A stretch of DNA of 64,000 bases from Synchiropus splendidus (lineage: Eukaryota > Chordata > Actinopteri > Syngnathiformes > Callionymidae): positions 23,932,001 to 23,996,000 of the forward strand of contig NC_071338.1 of assembly GCF_027744825.2 (NCBI RefSeq). Reading direction: 5' to 3'. How positions within the stretch are numbered: position 1 is the first letter of the stretch; each line of letters begins with the position of its first letter. Shown in pieces: positions 27,501 through 39,500 of the stretch. Both the position numbers and the translations under genes were made by a program. The notes beneath the pieces were generated by a model. That model had not been told where the DNA came from. It did no database searches and saw only the letters and a list, made by a program, of their open reading frames with translations.

Positions 27501-30500
27501 ATCTTGGGTGGGTGGGCTCTTACCTTCCCTCTGTTGCTGGGGAATGATGGTTGGCTGCTGGGGGTACGCTTGGCTGATTGGCGCATAGGCGGCAGGGTAG
27601 GCTGCTGTTGCAAAGGGAGAGATGAGAGCTGGTTATGTCTTTTAACATTCAGAAAGTAATTCCTAAATCAGAGTGGAGCGGAGCAAAGAGACGGGCGAGT
27701 TGGAGCATCGACACCAGGTTTTTAACTCTGATCCAGCAGCATCGACGCCAGACCTGAGCAAAGTGTGGCCCGTGGGCCTTATGTTGACGTCAGACTAAAA
27801 CGATAACTGACATGTTGTCATTTTTCTGCATTTTTTGTTCTTTCTCTTTTAGTCACCAGCACCATTTCAGCAGAAAATACAGCATGTTCTTGTTTCAAAA
27901 CTAAAAAAATCTTGTTTTCATTGGCCTTTTTTGTGTGTTTTACATACATTGAAGGACTGCTGAAAATATATCTATAAATACATTTTTATCTTGAGTGTCT
28001 GGTCCATAGTTATGTTGAGTTCTATTCAAATTAACTGCATATGAAATGAAATGTTTCAATAGTTTCCATCGTATATTTACACTTCTTAATACCTGACTTT
28101 TATTTTATCTTTTTAGGTTACCTTGTCCTTGTTACTGAAGTATATATTTTGGATATTTTTCCGTCTTTTTTTGCAGTCATCGCTGTCTTTCTTTTGATGA
28201 CCGCACCTCACAGCAGTCACAGTTTCTAATGTTGACCTTTAGGAAATTTAACTGCTCACCTCTGATCTACACCCATCAAACACGGCATTATGACCACCCG
28301 GCTAATAATGTTTACAGCAGCTATTAATCCCTGGTTTCCATTTCTGGACATTTATTTTTAATGTATTTTAAAATTGTAACTTCACTCTCTACTTTGCTGA
28401 TCTATATTCACCTCTTCATCTCTTCATTTTTTGCATTTGATTTTCTACCACTTTCTACCAACACTTTTGTTTTCTATATTTGTTTTCTATATATTTAACT
28501 TTAAATGTTGAACTGATATATTTGTTCTGATATGTTAGATTTTTCTATTACTATAAATCTTATATATAGATATAATATAAGATAAAATATAGATATTTTA
28601 AGGTTTTAATCATTTTTATACTTGTTTATTCATTATTATATCAATTTCTTGGATTTTTGTGGGTTTTAATTCTCTGCTCTATACTCTGTTTTCTGTTTGT
28701 TTTTCTCTTCATGAAATCTTTATACATCTTTCATATTTGAAACAGCGCTTTCAGCTGCATCCAGTGTATAAAAGCTACTTTAGCAAAAATCTTAGATTGA
28801 CTTGGTATTTATTTATTCTCAGCTGACTGAAGACAAGATAAGTAAGTTCAGCTGTGGTTGTTTCTTTTCTACCTGACTCAAGGTTTTCTGGTTTCTTTGG
28901 CTTGACAATAAATAAATAAAAATAAATAATAATATGTATAATAATTACTGTAAATCCCAGACTATAGAGTGCATTGGAATATTAACTGCACCCACTAAAT
29001 TTAAGAAGGAAAATTGATCTTGATGCATCAGCCGCCACGATCTATTAGCTGGGGGTGGTATGGTGATGTCTGCACCATAGAAAGGTTGAAAACGGTGCCC
29101 AGCATCAAGACTGACTCATGAAACATACTCAGCAATATTCTGAATTTGAATCATGACCTCTTCACATCTTTTATTTACATTAAAGCCCTCAAATTGCGCC
29201 AATTTCGCCCGTGCGCCTGAAGTTCCAACACCACAGTCGGTCTCAGCTGCTGCTTCTTGTCTCCGGTCCTCCAGACACGCGGGTCAAAATATTTGAGCGC
29301 TTTAAAGCAAATGAAACGCCTGTGATTTTATTGGTTTAGTAGTGGCTTATAGTCCGGAAATTACAGTAACTGTTGGCTAACGTGAGTACTTTCAGAGTTA
29401 TGTGAGGACAACGGACAACAGACAGCAATGAACATGTTTAATCATTCTTTCTCGCACATAGACTCTGCACAAGTCAAAATAGCTTCATTTCATGAACGTT
29501 TTTTCAGTGAGATTTTAGCTTAAAATAGTCCCCTTTTTGTGTGTTTGAGGTCCCTCTACTCCACTGGTGTGACAAACAGAGCGGGAAGTGAGAAGGGACA
29601 GATGGAGAGAGTGAGAGAGTGAAGGAAAGAGGAGAGACAGATCACCTGCGTAGTGCTGGACGCCGGCGTAAGCCTGCTGGAGCGGGTCGGCCACCGTTGG
29701 ACTCTGTGCTGCAGAGACATGAAGCGACGACACAAGTCGGTCAGTGACACACGGATAATGTGGAGCCGTTTGACACACGCTGGGTGAGATCACGCAGAGT
29801 GGGGGCAGGGGGGCGGGGGTAGAAATTCTGGAAGCCATATCTCTAGCTTCTTCAAAATTGCCTTTTGGTCCCAGATGTTTGCATTAAATATTTACAAGGT
29901 GCCAAACAAACCACTTTGTAGTTCATTACAATTGCAGCTGGCTCTGCATAATGCAGGACTGGGCTGAGAGCCGCTACTTCAGGAATCCCACTGAATTGGG
30001 AAGGTCAGAGAGGCTCATCAAATTAACCAAAGTGGACTGAAGGGTGAAATGATGGATTCATCACGATACTGGCACTGGCTGCTCTGAAATCTGTTCAAGA
30101 CTTTTGTTGGCTGACTCGCCAGCTTCGGTCCGGAGAGAATGTCACCAAACTGAACAGTAGCTATCGTCCGCCGACTCTCGCCATTGAGCTGAATTGGATT
30201 CATCTGTTTAGTATGACTCAACAGTTGTTGAGCAGAATGTCGGTCAATACCATGCTGTGCACGTCCAGAAATGATCGACACAATTCCCTCTCATCCGACA
30301 AAATCTTAAAACCTGTCGGAATGAGCCAAACGCACGCAACTGTGGGATTTGTTTTGTTTATCAGAGGATAGGAAACTAAACATGTTCTCTCATGTCTGTT
30401 CAGGTTACTCAAGTTCATTGACAACATACTTTGTTTGAACATGGTGCACTACTGAAATTCAGAACTTTTTTGCAAAAAAAAAAAAAAAGTAATCGAGAGA

Positions 30501-33500
30501 GAGGAATCTACATATAAATACAAGAATCTACATATAAACTTGCTAAAAATATGTAAAAAATATATGAATAACTGAACATAATGTTGTATGATGCTCATAA
30601 TAATTCATCCTTTCCGCTTGTTCCCTTGTGAACCTCCTCGGCCTTTCAACAATCAACATCAGGGGTTGCCACTGTTACACAGTTTACTCCAACTTTACCT
30701 ATCGCGTGCGTCCTCCCTTGTCATCTCCATCCTCTTCATGAGCTCCTGATAATGATGTGGTTGTCCACCTCTTACACCTTTACCCTTTACTTCATCCAAC
30801 AGGTTCTCTCCAACTTACTCTCCAAACTTGAGCTGCCTCTGTGACATACCATAGTAACTTTTACCTTGCGATCTGAACCCTGCATCTTATACGACACAAC
30901 TGATGTATGGATTTTTACAGGATAAGGAGCGTCATTGAGTCTCGTCCCATCAAACCAATGAAATCACATGTGTTTTATTGACCTTAAAGCGCTCAAAATG
31001 CTCTGTTTTCACCGGAAACGAGAAGCAGAAGCTGAGACCTACAATGGTGTCGGTACGTCAGACACGCAGGCGAAAACAGTGCATTTTGAGTGCTGTAAAT
31101 AAATGATGTGAGGAGTTCATGATTCAAGTTCACAACATTGCTGAGTTTGTTTCATGAACTTTGTTTTCAACACTAGTTTAGAAGTGATCCTCATGCATTT
31201 TTAAGCCAGATGCACCACTGACCTTTCTACGGCGCAGACAGCACCACTGCACCCGCACCTTATATACCAGGCAGCTCATGTTTGAACAAGCTCTATTTTC
31301 CTTCTTCAATTTAGTGGATGGGGCTATTCGGGCCTCCTCCTTTACTATATATCACCATACTCTGCATGACTGAACCCAAAAACCTCAACTCCTTTTTCTT
31401 CTCTGGGCCTCCTGCCTTAATAGAAATCAAGAAATACTGGTCGCTGGAAGTAATCCTACTCTTGTCTGGAACCCAACCCTCACATACTCCGGATGATTTT
31501 CCATAGACACAATCACATTTTGGAGTTAATTCCCAGCTAGCCAGGGCCTGGTGCAGCTGACTACGATCACAATGGTCAGAGCAGATCCAGGTGCCATTAT
31601 CGTAATTCTAGAAACCCGAGGATGTCCAGTTTGGCTCACCTGGGTAAGGATGGATGCCGTTGGTGTAGATGGGCTCAGAGGTGGGCTGCCCGTTGGTTTG
31701 AGGCGGGAGGGCACTGAACCCGTTCACCCCGATGGGAGTGGCTATGCTGGGCACGGCAGTGGCAGAGATGCCTGGAGGTGTGCTGGTGCCTTCAGGGAGG
31801 AGAGGGAATATGTTTCAACCTAAATCACATTTATGTCATCAATATTCGTCAGCCATTGTCTCACGGATGGATTCAGCTTTTTACGGGTGGTTGCTTGATT
31901 CAGAAAGCACAAAGAAGTCAAACCCTTCCTTCGAAAGCTCGCAGCTGAGATGATTGAGAAGTTGTATTTATGCTCGTAACTATTTTATTGCTGGCAGTTG
32001 ATTTTGCTGACAGGCATTTTCATCAGACAACTTGTACTGCGGCTGTGACTTACGCAGTAGGGATGTAGTGATGATTAGATGAGGTTTCATGACACAGAAT
32101 TGAAGGCTTGATGAGGTTTCATGACACAGTGTCCTGATTTTTAGAGGCCACCAGATGGTGCTGTCTGCTGTAAAATGTTTGGGGCCAAGACTTAGACCAA
32201 ACTGAGTACAGAGTAAACTAGTGGTCCAATGAAGGCATTTCGGTTATTGACTTATTTTGATGAAATGACCATTTCTTTTGCAGTAACAAATAAATGTGTT
32301 TTTCTATAAGACTAATAGACTTGGGTTCAGAATGGTCTTGGTCATGCCTGTCATTGGTCTTGGTCTCCACTTGTCTCAGACTTGATCTCTGTATGCTCTT
32401 TTCTCGACTTGGTCCTGACTACAACTGTACTAGATACGTGAAGCAGTTTTGAGAATTGCACAAGTCAGACCCACTTCCTGTCGGGCAGCTGGGGCCACAG
32501 GCACTGGCTGAGTTGAGTGGGAGTGAGCTCAGTCACCCCGAGAGTTTCCATAAACATTCTGCAATCTCTGCCCTCGGGGACCCTCTGTTTCGCACTTTGG
32601 AAACGTGAACGCAAGATATGATTTGTCCTCACAATCTGAGTCCTTTCGAAACTGATTGTTTGCACTCTTACGCAAGAGTGACGTGCAGTGATGTAGCAGC
32701 CCTGTAACATCAAATCACTTACTCATCTCCAGAATGTTATTGCTCAGATATTAAGCTAAAACATGACACGCTGAGTCAAATGCCGTCTCGTAACTCCATC
32801 TCCGATTTATCTCCGCTTACGCGCCGAATGTGTGAGGATTTAGGGGTCGCAGTCTTTAGATAAGCAAGTGGCTCAGTGCAAATATTAACGTCCGCCGCGG
32901 TCACACTCATATATTCTCATTATTAAACTTGTGCACCCCTTGATCCTCCTGGTAAATAACCTTGAAAGTACAATTAACAAAGACGGACTCACGAAGCAGC
33001 ACAGTTCGTTTGTGACTTTTAACAACAACCCCGTGACATTCCCAGTCGGCCACCTTGTCCGTGCCCTTTGGCGCTGATGGAATTTTATTATATCTGTAAT
33101 CCAGGTGAAGGGCATTGAAGTCATGTAGGATTATGTTTGATATGCATTAGCTGGTAAATGTAGGCCTTGTGGATTACAAATGGCAGGTGCACGGGCGAGC
33201 CACTTTATTTAATACATTTGCCGCGACCCTGCCTTCGGGCGGCCTGCCTACTTAGTGTCGAGCCATCAAAGCTTCTCATGACAAGGGCCAAAACGATAGT
33301 TCAGACCGAGGTCCGGGATTATCTCGCACAAATCTTTGCTCCTATATTGTATAAGCCAAGGACTCGGCATTCCAAAGTCATCGGATTGGCAGCGTTCCCA
33401 GAAAACGCACACTGTCACTGAGACATGGAGGGAGAGAGAGCGACAGGAAAGTGAGGGAGATAATGAGAGAGAGACAGGAGAACACGGCTGCCAATGAGTG

Positions 33501-36500
33501 TCAGAGAATGTTGTACATCTCCCCTCATCATGCCTCACTCAATACATCCTTTAATGCATCGCAGACCTGCGTCCGACACCAGTGAGAGCCGCAACTAAAA
33601 TATGTAGCAAGGGCGAAGTGGTGAGGCTTCCAGTGAGTCTACTTTACTGCTGCCACTATAACTCTTGTTAATGATGGAAACCTTCCAGGGATACAAAGTC
33701 AAGAACTGTGTGTGACCGTTTTAAGGACCTGGATGAAGGGAAATCTCTCAAATTAAAGACTTTGCAATGTCGAAACAAAGAGCACAAGTCTTTTCGGTTG
33801 GCATGAAGTTAATTCAGTTTTGTTCATTAACTTGAAAATCTAAAGAATTCAAAACATTCGGATTTGAAATTATTTTATTTCTGAATCACAGCCGTGTTTT
33901 TAACAATTCATTTATTTTAATTTACAAATAAAAAATAGTATTCTTTGATGCAATAACTTAATAATAATATTTACATTGTTTTATTTTGTGGATTTGTTTC
34001 GCCAAAAGCTTCAAAGAATACGATTTTTACTTTATTTTCCTTGAATCTTCTATTTATCATTTTTTTTATATTTATTTTATCAAAAAGCTGATTTATGTAC
34101 ATGAGAGCAAAATATAATTTCAATTGTTCTAATTATTCTATTTTTCTATTTTGTAAAAGTCAAAACAAAAAACAAAACAAAATCTCTCTAAAATCACATA
34201 AAAGTCAAGCATCACCGTTTTAATGCCAAAGAATAAAAATGAGAAAAGAAATAGAAGATACACAATGAGAACTGCACGCAAGCACTGTGTTTAGTTATAA
34301 ACATTTACCTATAACATTTGTCTCGCGGGAAAATGTTTCAGTTCAACAAATACAATAACACTAAAAGAGTTGCAATAGTTCCTGTGACATTTTGGACGTG
34401 TCGACTCGAGGGTCTACTCTACATGCCGACACCGGAACCCACCTGAGGATGGTGTCATGGGAGTAGCCACCAGACCGTTGACATTGAAAGCTGCCATTTG
34501 CTGCATCTGTGCGGCGGCTATGGCGGCCATGGGGTTCAGGTAGGACCCTTGTGTTGCTGCCATCAGTGCTGCTTGCTGTTGCATCATCTGCTGTAGGATT
34601 AAGGGCGGCAAGAAAGGGGCGGAGAGGAGAACAGAAGAGTGAAAAAAAAAAGGTTAAGAAAGCAGCCATACTGTCACATCTTTGTTTACTCGGCTGCTGC
34701 CTTGTTCTCCAACACAGTCAAACATGTTGCCCTGCAGCATCTTCTGTTGTGGGCTCCGACTCATTATACTGGCACAAGTTGAAAGGCATGCAGATACGCT
34801 GAGATGTATATATGCTCTATGTTTAGAAGTGAGAGGGGGGAAGCGGGGGGATGGCAAAGAGAGCGTGAGTGGGCGATTCTCACCTGTCAGGGCGAGTTGT
34901 TAGTGCGCGTGTGTGAGTGTAAAATCTCACAGGCTCCAAACTCGGGCTGTGACTTTCATGTGTGAATATGAAATGGTGGCGGGGTGGGCTTGACAGAGGG
35001 AGGTGGGAAGGGGTGGGGTGGGCGAGGAGGGTGAGACGCTCTAGGTAATGACGTGCAAATGTTGAAGAGGCAAAGTCGCAGTGGCAGGTTCACATTTATA
35101 GTGGAGGGGAGAAAGTGAACTCTCACTTCAGTGATGTGGAGGCGAGCAGTTCACGAGGAACGCTGCTGCTTAATAATCAATAATGAAAGTGACAATGTAC
35201 ATCATGCTGATAGCTCTGCCAGGTTCTATCGCTCCTGATAAAAATCTGCCCTAAGAGACGAGACAAAGGTCACGCTCGTCGAACATGCTCAACATCCTGA
35301 CAGCTGTAGGTCAGGAGCACGTCAAAATATTCAGACACAATCCCACACACTCAGTCCGGTTTTCCATGTACACTCCGCACCTTTGAGTGTTGAAGCCAGC
35401 GAACGTGTCTAAATAAACAGCGCTACAATATAGTTTGAAGTATTTGCCGATGTCTTTCAGCAAGAAGAGTGCAGGAATGCGTTTAAAGGAATGGCAATGT
35501 TTGAACTGACTTCCAGGAAGTGCAGTCATTTTTAGTTCCTTGCTGACTTGAAATTCCCGATGAACAGGGTGCATGAAAAACCGTCCAAAACGGATCCAAA
35601 TCCAGAGTCGCCGCGACACTGCAGACCACATGCGTACAGAAAAAGATCAAACCTTCACATGACAACAGTTTTCTCTTTTAAAGCTCACCGTCTCCTCCCC
35701 CGCCGGGCTGAGACTTACAGCATGAGAGTAGGCGCCATAGGCCCCAAACTGGATGGTCATGGGACTGAAGATCCCGAGCTGACCCGCCATCTGGTGCATC
35801 CTGCGCAGGGTCCTCTCCTTATCAGTGTCGGCAAACTTGACCACCAGGCTGGATGAGGCGCCCTGGAGGGACACGAACATGAACAAGGTTAGTGGCTGTG
35901 ACTTCATTTCCATACACGCGCATATGTGGAGGTCCAGGTGTGTCATTTACATGTTTCTTTTTGAACTGGACCAATGAGAGTGAAGAACATTGTTAACTCA
36001 GTAAAGCCTCAACCCTGGAGCCATTGATAAAATAACTTTGTTGTGGAGTCTTATTGACTTTTGTAAATGAACATTAACATTTCTTTGTTGTACAACAAAT
36101 ATCAATTTACATTTACTCCAATTAACATATATTTTTCGATATTACATATTAGGTCATATGCGTAAATATTCTCACTTTAATAGCAAATTGAAACGCAATA
36201 AGAGAACAGTATATTTGTAAAAACAAATATATATATATATATAGATGAAATGTGTATTTTCTAGGGTTGCAATGATTGGTTCCTGTCATAAATAACATCG
36301 ACAACACAATTTCGTCGACGTCAAAATCTGTGAGTCGATGCGTCGTGTTGCTGTTGGTGGTAACACGGAGCTAACTTGTTGTAAGTTGTAGATGTGGTGA
36401 AGTGTCCACTGTTGCTCTCCTCTTCCTCCTAATAATAACCAGAACTGAACTAGGGAGCTGCACTGAACACATCATTTCAGATTATTATTCAAATAAGACC

Positions 36501-39500
36501 TTTTGATGTGGATGTTGATCAGATATTTTAGATGAGATCCATATTTGAATATTGCTGATTGTAAATTCTTCTCAAGGACCAATAAAAACCTCCGTTTTAA
36601 AGAACTGAAGCTCTCTATCAACTGTTTTATGCTTCATGCTTCACAGGGTGAATACGTGTTCCTGTATTATGTGCCATTATTTTAATATACTTGTTTTATA
36701 ATGTATGGTGTCGGAGTATCACAGTGAGATGACAGAAACAGAAATTCAAAATAGGTCAAACAAAAATAATCGCGATTAGTAAAACAATGAATAAATTGGT
36801 CGACAACAAAAATAATTGTTAGTTGCAACCCTAGTTTTTTGTGAAGAAAAATACAAATATGCCATTTTCCGATCTGGGGTTGCTATAGCAAGTTACTTTC
36901 CTCCACCTTAGCGTGATCCAGGAGCATCTTTGGGGACAAATGTTTCCATATATATATATATATGTATATATGTACTGACAGATCAAACCTCCAGTCTCTT
37001 TTTAACTGGGCGTTTGATGACATCTGTCAGTGTTCAGCTCAGCAAACTTTCTAGTGAAAATGAATGTTTTTCGTCTAATTAAAATGAGTCTTGTCTTGTT
37101 TTACTGTGGTTTTTCAAATCCAATTCCAGTGTGCTCATTTCAACAAAATCTCAGATCAAACAAGCACGAACAGATTTTGCTCATGTTCAGCCAGATTTTC
37201 GCGATTTCAACCGCTCAGTGCTTGTGTTTTTTTGGGAGGACTCGGCGATCAGAATCTTAAGGGCCAGCTGTAATCACCGAGGAAAGAACTTATTTGAGGA
37301 GCTGTTGGAGCGTAGGAAGGGCTCGGTGTGTTCCTCACTTCAAACGTGTACGCAGCATTCACAGTCGCTCAAAGAAACGGGGGGGTTTACAACGCGTGCT
37401 CTAATGTGGCCTCCTCATTATGGACCTTACGTTACGTGCAGTCATTAAGTTGGAGACAATTGTGAGTGATATCTGTGAACTTTGCAGCGCTCTATATTCC
37501 GAGCGTGAACTCTGATCTGGACCAGATCCCGCAGGACTCCCAGTGCTCCCAGTGGTGAAGCTCCGCCACATCCAGAGCTTGGTAATTAGGTCTGACAAAA
37601 GCCTTGGGCGTGTGGAGGGCAGAGTATTGACTAATGGCTCAGCCTTATAGCTGATGTACTTCCATATTGATGTCTGTGCTCCTGCGTTTGCATCCAATTA
37701 AATCATTTGAGAGGCAGAGTCCACAGACAGTTGCTCATGTCACATGTTGACGGTGAGACAGACGATGCCGGTCAGAAATAGTCCGCTGTCAAGAAGACGG
37801 GATCAGATTTAATTAAAGGCAAGGCATGCTGGGAGAGACCAGGACAGAAGGACACGGGCGGCCAGGGGCCAGTCTGGGTGTGATTAGTGGGATCATAAAA
37901 GCAAAGACAAAAGGGGAGAAAAAGACTTGAAAACCACAAGTCACATTTGTCATTCTGAGAACGCTTCATTCCAGCAGGGCCAGGACAAATTCCCACTTTG
38001 ATTTTCACTTTTGTGGATGAGGCAGGCAGTGGCCAAGATGGACGGATTGGTGAGCGACGATCGGACAAAACAGTATAAACTCCATCTCTTAATGTTTTAT
38101 GCTTCCACCTGGTGACTTCGTCTGGCCGCCCACAGGATCCATTCATTTAAGAACATTTGCTTTTTGGTGCAAACATGTTTGTGTTTTGTTTCAGGCGCAT
38201 CCCCGATGAGGTGTAATGGACCACACCATGTCCTGTTCGTTCAGTATTCCCCCAGCGGAGCTCAGACTTGTGCCCCTCAAGAAGTCGGATAAGCAGAAGA
38301 CAGCTGGGATTCGACTTCCGAAAGACGACTCAGTGCTGATGAGAACTGGGCGCGGAGCCATTGTTGTCATTTTATCCTCATGGTCTTTGAACTCACAAAA
38401 TTTTGGAGCATCTTTGGGCACCAATATTTCCCACATATGCAACCGAGTAACTCCACTAATGTGCGGGCCATTACAACCACCAAGAGAGCGTGGTGGCAGC
38501 AGATAACGGAGAGAAGAAGCTGGGGAATGAGAGGAGGCATCAGCATGGGCCCCGGGGATAGTGTGCCTCAGATGGGATCCTATCGGAGCCAGCCAGCAGC
38601 CCACCTCAGGCCAGAAGAGACCCATCTGCTGCCTCTCCCTCGATGCCATTTCAATTAGCTGAATCAATACGTGGCAGCAATAACTGAAGTCCCCCCAACC
38701 CCCCACCCCCCATCCCCACACACACTCTTTCTAACTTCATTTTATTCCACTTCGTGACCTTTTTCAGCTCCTTCAACTTCGTGGGCCAGTTGCAGAGACT
38801 GGGTTGAGGAATTTAATGAGGCTGGCACTGAGCAAACATCATCCCGCAGCGTTGTTACTCCAGCTTGCCCACAGCGAAGGCGTCTGGCATTTAGATCACA
38901 TTCATTTACAGCTTTGTGTATCTGTGTATTCCTGCATTCATTTAATAGCTCATGAAGAATGAATTGTGACTACGGGGCCCGCCAAAGCCTGAGGCTGCCT
39001 GTACTCGCTGCACCGTGACTCAAGGCAAGTCTGGCCTGGGCTGTCTATTCCCAGAGGGGAGCTCTTCTTGAGACGATGACACGGGGAGGAGGAGGAGGAC
39101 CCAGTCTGCTGCTGGCTCCTCTACAACTCATTTATTTTTAACTTTCTTTATCCCCCTTCTACGCCTGTTCCTATCCACTTTGTAATCGTGACTTCCGTTG
39201 TCTTACCAAAGACTTTAATTTCAGCTAGACTTTTTAGTCGTGTCAATAGAGACTTTCACGTTTCAATAAACACAACGTAGTGTAGTTTCTCTATCTTCAC
39301 ATGGTCTGGTATCCATATGGCTGCAAGTGTCTCCGAGAGAACATGAACATGAAGACATCATCAGTAATGGAGAAGTGCAAGTACAACTTCTCATCACAAA
39401 CACATCCACTAAATTTGACTTTTCATAAAAGCTGTTTTTGAGAAACATTATGAGAAAATGTGTCTCTATGAAATTGCGGTTAAAGAATAACATGTTTTTT

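Larger units (their letters stand above)
23789..27523 (-). other. celf6: celf6 intron (3.7 kb)
   Basis: Intron before the first RRM3 exon. It holds (CA)n at 24982-24999, (TAA)n at 25369-25388, (GT)n at 25821-25842 and a Harbinger-like MITE at about 26307-26796, which lies next to a tRNA-like stretch (26265-26305). The part nearest the 27.5 kb exon (27180-27300) is repeat-free with several TAAT words. Confidence 0.85.
31790..34442 (-). other. celf6: celf6 intron (2.7 kb)
   Basis: Contains partial foldback elements (about 32047-32180), a TTGGTCTTGG-type dispersed repeat (about 32320-32440) and an AT-rich tract at 33780-34300. The sequence at 32760-33260 is free of obvious repeats. Confidence 0.85.

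Noticed and set aside
38191..38721. 176-codon open frame on the minus strand with a Gly/Trp-rich start
   Set aside because: The Gly/Trp run comes from a C-rich simple stretch at 38695-38715. No family similarity; lies in a celf6 intron.
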